Origin: Cephaloticoccus capnophilus
GTDB taxonomy: Bacteria; Verrucomicrobiota; Verrucomicrobiia; Opitutales; Opitutaceae
Length of the DNA stretch: 49,699 nt
Direction: 5' to 3'
Assembly: GCF_001580045.1 (NCBI RefSeq)
Contig: NZ_LSZP01000005.1
Span: 1-49,699 of the forward strand
The notes beneath the pieces were generated by a model. It searched no databases. It was not told the origin of the DNA and saw nothing but the letters and a program-made list of their open reading frames with translations. Below are positions 44,035-49,699 of this stretch, piece after piece. Each line of letters opens with the position of its first letter. Position 1 is the stretch's first letter. Made by a program: the position numbers and the translations under genes.

Positions 44035-44259
44035 GAGGGAGTTGGAAGCGGCGAAGTGAGTGGCGCGGCCTGCCGAGCGACAAGGTGCACTGGGCAAAAA
44101 CTGAGCGGTATAAGGAAAGATACACGGTATAAGATAAATTCATTATACGTGGCGAGGCCGATAAGTGCTCCGCGTGTGTTGGCAGCCACTGCGCACATCT
44201 TGCGGAAGGAGGCCGTTCTTATTGGGCGTGCTCCTGTTAGTCGCAGGTCTGTGGAGGCG
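44035..44259. promoter_or_regulatory. promoter region upstream of the cco cluster
   Basis: An AT-rich patch (44100-44150) contains a minus-strand TATAAT (complement of 44142-44147) and a direct repeat CGGTATAAG (44106-44114 and 44125-44133). No FNR-type TTGAT-N4-ATCAA site is seen. The rest, toward 44259, shows nothing recognisable. Confidence 0.35.
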
Positions 44260-44290
44260 TTTTGTTGGGTGAAGTGCTGATAGCACGTTG
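44260..44290 (+). repeat. H element copy 2
   Basis: The word TGGGTGAAGTGCTGATAGCAC matches the hairpin at 41184-41214 (23 of 31). Its stem is GTGCT/AGCAC. It lies on the other side of the ccoNO-ccoS module. Confidence 0.4.
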
Positions 44291-44342
44291 CACAAAACGT
44301 GAGAGCGGCTTGGCTCTGTGCATTCCCCGAACCCGAGCATCG

Positions 44343-44639
44343 ATGGCTAAAGATAAGGAGCCCAAGCCCGACCTGGTCCGCTCTTCAGCGGCGCAATACC
44401 TGACCACGCACCAAAGCGCGTACCTCGCCGTTTACGGCGAGGTCAAGCGAGGTCATCGTCATATGGAGCCGAAGGCTCCCCTAGCTTGTGGAGGAGAAAC
44501 TCCGACCGCAGGGGCGGAGTTCTTCAGCTTCGTCGCAGCGAGTGCTTTGGGAGAAGTCAGTGCGCAGATGTGTTATGAGGATGAGGACATCTGGCGTCGG
44601 CTAGCGCGTAGAGGCGCAGGCCGCCAAACCCACCGCTAA
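44343..44639 (+). pseudogene. RhuM-family remnant with a palindromic insert
   Basis: From the ATG at 44343 the frame encodes DLVRSSAAQYLT, then about 40 unrelated residues, then EFFSFVAASALGEVSAQMCY and EDEDIW. RhuM-family proteins begin with a contiguous SSAAEYLTFVAA-...-YEDENIW block and continue for about 300 residues. Here the block is split by about 125 bp of DNA carrying hairpins (ACCTCGCCG/CGGCGAGGT at 44422-44443; GGAGCC/GGCTCC at 44465-44479; CTCCG/CGGAG at 44500-44519), and the rest of the gene is missing. The frame stays open through the insert. It ends 4 bp before radC. Function is probably lost. Confidence 0.6.
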
Positions 44640-44643
44640 AAAG

Positions 44644-45375
44644 ATGAGCCACGAGTCGCTGCCTTTGCCGGAGTTGCCCAATCGCTTACTGGAGACGGTG
44701 CAGGCGGAGCGGCCTCAAGAGCGGCTGGAGCGCGAGGGCGCCGGGGCACTAAGCGACACAGAGCTGTTGGCGATGTTGCTGCGTAGCGGGACGCAGGGGA
44801 TGGATGTGCTTTCGCTCGCGGCGCGGCTGATTGAGGAGGCCGGCTCATTGGCGGGATTAACCGAGTGGCTGGAGGATGACTTTAGGCGCTTTAAGGGCGT
44901 GGGGCGAGTGAAGGCACTGCAACTCCTCACAGTGATGGAGGTCGCTAAGCGGATCCTGCGCCAGTCGCAAGGGGAGTCGCCACGCATCGAGAGCGGCGAG
45001 CGGGCGGCCGCGTATCTCGCACCGCTGGCAGTGGGCTTGCGCGTGGAAAAGTTCTGGGTGCTCTCGCTCAACGCACGGCAGCACCTCATCCGCTGTCGCG
45101 AGCTCAGCTCGGGGACTGTGGAGGGGACGCTCGCACATCCGCGCGAGGTTTTTCGTATTGGGATTCGCGATGGGGCGAGCGCGCTGGTGGTCGCGCACAA
45201 TCACCCGAGCGGCGACCCTACAGCGAGCCCCACGGACTTGCAGCTGACGGCGAAGTTGCGCGATGCATCGCATGTAGTGGATATACCACTACTCGATCAT
45301 ATCATCCTAGGAACGAAAACTGCTGATCCCCTTCAGCGTGGCTACTATAGTTTCAGAGAGTTAGGTTTGATTTGA
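44644..45375 (+). CDS. radC: RadC-family JAMM/MPN protein
   Basis: The 243-residue protein has an N-terminal helix-hairpin-helix region (LSDTELLAMLLRSGTQGMDVL, FKGVGRVKALQL) and a C-terminal JAMM domain with the metal motif HNHPSGDP...D. Its true role is unsettled; a part in DNA repair was proposed but not firmly shown. It follows the RhuM remnant directly and precedes the AraC-type regulator by 46 bp. The length is normal. Confidence 0.92.
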   Translation: MSHESLPLPELPNRLLETVQAERPQERLEREGAGALSDTELLAMLLRSGTQGMDVLSLAARLIEEAGSLAGLTEWLEDDFRRFKGVGRVKALQLLTVMEVAKRILRQSQGESPRIESGERAAAYLAPLAVGLRVEKFWVLSLNARQHLIRCRELSSGTVEGTLAHPREVFRIGIRDGASALVVAHNHPSGDPTASPTDLQLTAKLRDASHVVDIPLLDHIILGTKTADPLQRGYYSFRELGLI

Positions 45376-45421
45376 TGCTTGGAGGGTCTTCGCTTTAGTG
45401 GTTCTTCTGAAAGGACTTGCC

Positions 45422-46366
45422 ATGCCCTCGACCACCCCAGCAGCTCCCCGTCGCAAACAAGCAATCGTCGAGCAGTTGCGCAATAGCCGCATCTATCGAG
45501 ACTACGAGCGAGCGTTTCGAGATATGACGGGGCTACCGATTGCGCTGAGTGGGCAGGGGCTCGGCGAGTACGCGCCGCCGCATCGGGGAGACCCTAACGA
45601 AAATCCGTTTTGCGCACTCATGGCGCGCAGTAATCGCACTTGTGCGACATGCCTGCAGATGCAGCGGCGGATGGAGGACGAGGCGCAACTAGAGCCGACG
45701 ACGCTGCGTTGCTTCGCGGGGCTGTGCGACTCGGCGGTGCCAGTGCGCGTGGGGGAGAACCTAGTCGCGTTTTTGCAGACGGGTCAGATTCTGCTGCACG
45801 AGCCCACGAAGCAGGAGTTTAGCAGGAGCTCCCAACGGCTGCTTAAGCTGGGCAGCGATATTGATGTGCGGCGGCTGGAGGAGACCTATTTTCAAACCCG
45901 TGTGCTCGATAAGCAGCAGTATGAAGCAGTTTTGCGGCTCCTAGAGGTCTTCGCTCAGCACCTCGCGATGTTGAGCACCGAGTTGATGGTAAAGGCGGAG
46001 GAGCCCGAGGTATCGCCCGCCGTCAGCAAGGCCTGCGACTTTATCAGTACGCGCCACAACGAGGAGCTTAGCCTGCCTCAAGTCGCTAAGGCAGTGAACA
46101 TGAGTTCGTTCTATTTCTGTAAAATGTTTAAACGCTCCACCGGGCTGACGTTTACGGATTACCTCGCTCGCGTGCGTGTGCAGAAGGTCAAAAATCTGCT
46201 CCTCAACCCGCACAAACGGGTCAGTGAGGCGGCCTTCGAGTGCGGCTTCCAGTCGCTCTCTCAGTTTAACCGCGTGTTTAAAAAAATCACTGGCGAGTCG
46301 CCAAAACGCTACCGCGCCCGACTCACTGAGGAGTCGGGGCGCGCTGCCCCAGCTACTGCTCCGTGA
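45422..46366 (+). CDS. AraC-family regulator with PocR-type sensor domain
   Basis: From the ATG at 45422 (AAAGGA 8 nt upstream) the protein has 314 residues. The N-terminal half is a PocR-like ligand-binding domain with the cysteine pattern FCALM ... CATCLQMQ ... RCFAGLCDSAVPVRVG and LVAFLQTGQI. The C-terminal half has two AraC helix-turn-helix motifs (LSLPQVAKAVNMSSFYFCKM; VSEAAFECGFQSLSQFNRVF). PocR domains sense small molecules such as diols; the Cys residues might instead bind metal. Target genes cannot be read from the window. It converges on dxs across L copy E. Confidence 0.85.
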   Translation: MPSTTPAAPRRKQAIVEQLRNSRIYRDYERAFRDMTGLPIALSGQGLGEYAPPHRGDPNENPFCALMARSNRTCATCLQMQRRMEDEAQLEPTTLRCFAGLCDSAVPVRVGENLVAFLQTGQILLHEPTKQEFSRSSQRLLKLGSDIDVRRLEETYFQTRVLDKQQYEAVLRLLEVFAQHLAMLSTELMVKAEEPEVSPAVSKACDFISTRHNEELSLPQVAKAVNMSSFYFCKMFKRSTGLTFTDYLARVRVQKVKNLLLNPHKRVSEAAFECGFQSLSQFNRVFKKITGESPKRYRARLTEESGRAAPATAP

Positions 46367-46386
46367 GTTGAGGGCTGCGTTTTTTT

Positions 46387-46614
46387 CCACTACGCGTGGG
46401 GCGGTGGCATGCTGCCACTCCCATTTAAATCACGATTTGGCTCGGTCGCTTCGCAACCGAACACAAATCGTGATTTTAAATAAGCCCTCCCTCCCTGTCG
46501 CAACGCGACAGGGGGAATTCTTTCAAATTTGGGATTTCGCTTTCGCGCGATAGCGCGATGAGAAATCCCAAATTGAACGGGTGCAGCGACACGCTGCCGC
46601 TCCACGCGTAGTGG
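46387..46614 (+). repeat. L element copy E (short form, core missing)
   Basis: The 228-bp element has inverted ends of 18 bp with one mismatch (46387-46404 and 46597-46614). It keeps the layout but not the sequence of hairpin 1 (GTGGCA/TGCCAC, loop TGC, 46404-46418) and of the large hairpin (AAATCACGATTT-type arms, about 46424-46480). It lacks the core, then has hairpin 3, hairpin 4, and on the right a hairpin GCAGCG/CGCTGC (46583-46597) that copies A and C carry on the left. It fills the gap between the converging AraC-type gene and dxs, ending 3 bp from the dxs stop. Confidence 0.8.
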
Positions 46615-46617
46615 CAC

Positions 46618-48627
46618 TCAGTGAGATTTGTCTGAGGCGAAACGCGTTAGAACGCGTGAGTAGATCGCTTCTGGCGAGAGGCCGTGTGCGGCGCGGAGTT
46701 GGGCGACGCTGCTTCCGTGGCCGACGAATTGGTCGGGCCAGCCGATGCGCTCGACTGTGGTTTTTGTGCCTGCGTCTTGCAGGGTTTCGAGGACAGCGGT
46801 GCCGAAGCCGCCGTTTACGACGTGGTCTTCGAGCGTCACGATGAGGGGAATGGTGGCTGCTTGTGCGAGGAGCAGGTCGCGGTCGAGCGGTTTGGCGAAG
46901 CGCGCATTGACGACGGCGACGCTGAGGCCGTTTTCGCTCTCCAGTTTTGCGGCGAGTGCGAGTGCATCTTCGAGCATGGGGCCGAGGGCCCAGAGTGCGA
47001 GGTCGCTGCCTTCGCGGAGGAGCTCGGCCTGACCGATGGGCAGTGCGGCGGGGTTTTGCTTAAGTGTAGTTTCGGGGCCAGTACCGCGTGGGTAGCGGAT
47101 GAAGCTGGGGCCGTCGTGCTGGAGTGCGGTGTGCAGCATGTCGACGAGTTCGTCTTCATCTTTGGGCTGCATGATCGTGGCTCCCGGGACGCAGCGTAGG
47201 TAAGCGATGTCGAAGAGGCCGTGATGGGTGGGGCCGTCGTTGGCGGAGAGGCCGGCGCGATCCATGCAGAAGACGACGGGCAGTTTTTGCAGGCAGATGT
47301 CGTGAATGATCTGGTCGTAGGCGCGCTGGAGGAAGGTGGAGTAGATGGCGACGACTGGTCGTAGGCCCTTGGTCGCGAGTCCGGCGGCGAAGAGGACGGC
47401 GTGTTCTTCGGCGATACCGACGTCGAAAAATTGAGCGGGGAGGGCGCTTTGTAGGTGGGTGAGGCCGGTGCCGCTGGGCATGGCGCCGGTGATGCCGACG
47501 ATGCGTGGGTTACCGCGCGCGAAGCGGACGAGTGCGTGGCCGAAAACGTCTTGTAGGTTTTGGCGGGCGGGGTTCTGGGAGCCGGAGCTTTGTGCTGGGT
47601 TCTCTCCCGTCTTGGGGTCGTAGGGACTGGAGCCGTGGAATTTTTCAGGGTGGTCGAGAGCGACTTGGAGGCCCTTTCCTTTTTTGGTGAGGACGTGGAG
47701 AAGGACGGGCGTGTCGGAGTTTTTGGCGAACTCTAGATTCTTAATGAGCTCGTCGAGGTCGTGCCCATCAATGGGGCCGAGGTAGCGCAGCCCGAGTTTT
47801 TCAAAGAGGCTGGATTCGACGAAGAAGTCTTTGGTCTCGCGTTTCCACTTGGTGAAGAGCCGGTGCATGTCCGGCCCGCCGGGCAGGCTGGTGAAGAACT
47901 TTTCGAGGTCGTGGTAAGCGCGGTTGTAGGTGCGGCTAGTAGAGAGGCGGTTGAGGTATTTGGCGATTGCTCCGACGTTTCGCGCGATCGACCACTCGTT
48001 GTCGTTAAGGATGACGATGAGGCGCTTGGTGGAGGTGACGACGTTGTTGAGTGCCTCCATCGTGATGCCGCAGGTGAAGGCGGCGTCGCCGCAGAGCGCC
48101 ACGACGTGTTCGTCGGTGCCGAGCAGGTCGCGCGCAGTGGCCATGCCGAGTGCGGCGGAGAGGGCAGTGCCCGCATGGCCCGCGCCAAAGGCGTCGTGAG
48201 GGCTTTCGTCACGTGAGAGGAAGCCACTCGCGCCGTCGGTTTGCCGCAGCTTTTGGAAAAATGAGCCGCCGCGTCCGGTGAGGAGTTTGTGGATGTAGCC
48301 TTGGTGCGAGACGTCGAAGACGAACTGGTCGCGTGGGGTCTCAAAAACGCGGTGTAGGGCGATCGTGAGTTCGACGACGCCGAGGTTGGGGCCGACATGG
48401 CCGCCGCTCGCTGAGGTGACGGCAATGATCTCGTCGCGGATTTCTTGGGCGAGGGCCGGGAGCTGCACGGGGGCGAGTGCTTTGAGGTCGGCGGGCTCGC
48501 GGATGCGCGCGAGGAGCGATGAGCTTGGGGAGGGGGTGGTTTCGCACGGCTGTGCATCCGTATCGGCAGCGGCATCGGTACCGAGGGCGGCGTGCATGGG
48601 GGCGAAGTGAGAGACGGAGTGACTCAT
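46618..48627 (-). CDS. dxs: 1-deoxy-D-xylulose-5-phosphate synthase
   Basis: DXS condenses pyruvate and glyceraldehyde-3-phosphate with thiamine diphosphate, the first step of the MEP isoprenoid pathway that feeds undecaprenol and menaquinone side chains. The 669-residue protein has SGGHVGPNLGVVELTIALH, FDVSHQGYIHKLLTGR, the TPP motif GDAAFTCG...ILNDNEWSI, and the transketolase-like DVGIAEEHAVLFAAGLA and DRAGLSANDGPTHHG. The N-terminus has a Ser/Thr/Pro-rich extension. xseB lies 95 bp upstream on the same strand, a common pairing. The stop is 3 bp from L copy E. Confidence 0.95.
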   Translation of the reverse strand: MSHSVSHFAPMHAALGTDAAADTDAQPCETTPSPSSSLLARIREPADLKALAPVQLPALAQEIRDEIIAVTSASGGHVGPNLGVVELTIALHRVFETPRDQFVFDVSHQGYIHKLLTGRGGSFFQKLRQTDGASGFLSRDESPHDAFGAGHAGTALSAALGMATARDLLGTDEHVVALCGDAAFTCGITMEALNNVVTSTKRLIVILNDNEWSIARNVGAIAKYLNRLSTSRTYNRAYHDLEKFFTSLPGGPDMHRLFTKWKRETKDFFVESSLFEKLGLRYLGPIDGHDLDELIKNLEFAKNSDTPVLLHVLTKKGKGLQVALDHPEKFHGSSPYDPKTGENPAQSSGSQNPARQNLQDVFGHALVRFARGNPRIVGITGAMPSGTGLTHLQSALPAQFFDVGIAEEHAVLFAAGLATKGLRPVVAIYSTFLQRAYDQIIHDICLQKLPVVFCMDRAGLSANDGPTHHGLFDIAYLRCVPGATIMQPKDEDELVDMLHTALQHDGPSFIRYPRGTGPETTLKQNPAALPIGQAELLREGSDLALWALGPMLEDALALAAKLESENGLSVAVVNARFAKPLDRDLLLAQAATIPLIVTLEDHVVNGGFGTAVLETLQDAGTKTTVERIGWPDQFVGHGSSVAQLRAAHGLSPEAIYSRVLTRFASDKSH

Positions 48628-48722
48628 CGAGGGTGTGGAGCAGTCAGCGGCGGCGAGCCGGCGTGGGGTGTTCGGGAGGTGGTGCTGGCGAGGCGAGTGT
48701 GAGTGTTGCGTGCAAAGGGGGA

Positions 48723-48974
48723 TTAGCTCTCGCGGCCGATTTCGAAGGGCTCGAACTTTGCCGACTCGGCCTCTGAGGCTTGCCTGAGTTGCTCGACCTT
48801 GAGTTCGGCGTCCTTGAGCCGGTTTTGGCAGAGTTTTAGCAAGCGACTGCCTTCCTCAAATTGGGCAACGAGTTCGCCCAACGGCACTTTCCCGCCTTCC
48901 ATTACGGCGATGACCTGCTCGAGGTTTTGGAGCGCGGTTTCAAATGAGGGGTCTGGCTGCTTGGTATCATCCAC
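48723..48974 (-). CDS. xseB: exodeoxyribonuclease VII small subunit
   Basis: The XseB core PSFETALQNLEQVIAVMEGG and LGELVAQFEEGSRLLKLCQN (a two-helix coiled coil) forms nearly the whole protein. The GTG at 48974 gives 83 residues, the usual length. The frame continues to an ATG at 49151, but those extra 59 residues look unlike the family and would consume the divergent promoter. XseB binds XseA to make exonuclease VII; xseA is not in the window. It is followed by dxs on the same strand. Confidence 0.85.
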   Translation of the reverse strand: MDDTKQPDPSFETALQNLEQVIAVMEGGKVPLGELVAQFEEGSRLLKLCQNRLKDAELKVEQLRQASEAESAKFEPFEIGRES

Positions 48975-49160
48975 GACGGCGCACGATGCGGCGGGGCGAG
49001 TCCATTTCAACTCATCTTTGGTTGAGTGAGCTGTGCAGGACACGCGAGTGCTGGGCCCGCCGCCCCTTCCGTGTGTGCGTCCGCCGCTCAGCAAAAAAAG
49101 CGCTTCTGATTTCCGCTTTGGACTGGCGAGCGGTGCAGTCGCGGCCTGCACTGCGCGCCC

Positions 49161-49699
49161 ATGTCTTCGGTGCTTTATATCGCGGTCGGGCTGCTCGGGT
49201 TGCGGCTTATTGCAGAGTCGGTTTTAGCTGCGTTGAATTGCGCGGAGGTGCGGCGGTATGCGCAAAAGGCCCCCGAGGCGGTCGCCGCAATTATGGATGA
49301 GGTAGCCTATAGGCAGTCGGTCGCATACACCTTGGCGCGTGCGCGTTTTGGGCGAGTCGCGGAGTGTTATGATTTTGCCGTGCTCGTCCTCGTCTTGTGC
49401 GGGGGCGTGCTGCCGGTGCTTTACGATTGGGTCGTGAGTTGGGGAGCCGCCGAGGCGGCGTGGACGCGGGCGGTGTTTTTATTATTGGTGGGCGTGTTGT
49501 TGGCGATTCCCGGGCTGCCGTTTGATTGGTGGGGTCAGTTTCGGCTGGAGGCGAAATACGGGTTTAACAAGGCGACTCCTGCGCTCTGGTGCGGCGATAA
49601 GCTCAAGGGCTTGCTGCTCATATTACTTATCGGGTTTCCGCTCCTGTGGGTGCTGCTCTCACTGGTGGAGTGGGTAGGGGCGGGGTGGTGGATTTGGGG
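49161..49699 (+). CDS. M48/Ste24-type CAAX-protease-like membrane protein, 3' partial
   Basis: The frame starts with ATG at 49161 (MSSVLYIAVGLLGLRLIAES) and is open to the window end, about 179 residues. It has at least four membrane helices and the Ste24 N-terminal motif PGLPFDWWGQFRLEAKYGFN, which precedes the catalytic HExxH in full-length members; that part lies outside the window. Family members are membrane zinc proteases. It diverges from xseB. Confidence 0.8.
   Translation, partial: MSSVLYIAVGLLGLRLIAESVLAALNCAEVRRYAQKAPEAVAAIMDEVAYRQSVAYTLARARFGRVAECYDFAVLVLVLCGGVLPVLYDWVVSWGAAEAAWTRAVFLLLVGVLLAIPGLPFDWWGQFRLEAKYGFNKATPALWCGDKLKGLLLILLIGFPLLWVLLSLVEWVGAGWWIW

Noticed and set aside
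44644-45375. radC as part of a mobile or defence island with the RhuM remnant
   Set aside because: RadC is a normal-length chromosomal type, and no other mobile or defence gene is nearby.

Overview
The window looks like chromosomal DNA of a GC-rich Verrucomicrobiota bacterium, probably of the Opitutae/Opitutia group. The basis is gene content: a PEP-CTERM surface protein, a fused CcoN-CcoO oxidase subunit, menaquinone genes, an outer-membrane heme receptor with TonB, LpxK, and start sites that mostly lack a Shine-Dalgarno sequence. This assignment is inference; no rRNA gene is present.

Layout. 1-2,460: the 3' end of an AT-rich PEP-CTERM gene, a structured repeat, and purA. 2,686-7,715: guaB, then the divergent menaquinone genes menC, menE and a DHNA-CoA-type thioesterase. 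7,860-14,737: class V aminotransferase, lpxK, M29 aminopeptidase, rluD-type synthase, Ppx/GppA phosphatase and rsmI. 15,181-22,523: two tandem mini-lipoproteins, pgi, ilvD, scpB-pheA, rpmA and rplU. 22,764-31,599: type II NADH dehydrogenase, a DUF4198-like protein, then an iron/heme locus (fur, HemS-like lipoprotein, flavodoxin, a Cys-rich small protein, TonB-dependent receptor, divergent tonB). 31,646-34,998: cdsA, uppS, cls and tRNA-Tyr. 35,137-44,034: a cbb3 oxidase cluster in the order ccoS, ccoNO, ccoQ, ccoP, ccoG, small membrane gene, TauE/SafE-like gene, ccoI, all on the minus strand. 44,343-49,699: a RhuM-like remnant, radC, a PocR-AraC regulator, dxs, xseB, and the start of an M48/Ste24-type protease.

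Functionally, menaquinone synthesis, a non-pumping NADH dehydrogenase and a high-affinity cbb3 oxidase form a respiratory theme. The heme locus could supply iron and heme to it. The rest is housekeeping: purines, isoprenoids, phospholipids, lipid A, branched-chain and aromatic amino acids.

The most unusual signal is not a gene. The window holds several unreported-looking repeat families. 'L' elements (about 230-315 bp) have terminal inverted repeats and a series of hairpins whose arms change in a compensatory way between copies. 'S' elements (about 20-35 bp, palindromic) sit at gene ends and twice supply a stop codon. 'T' is a hairpin with one covarying base pair. 'R' is a 68-bp repeat found in the same reading frame inside two unrelated proteins. 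Several core enzymes (MenC, LpxK, CcoG, CcoI) also carry low-complexity inserts. A second notable object is a HemS-family heme protein that appears to be an exported lipoprotein.
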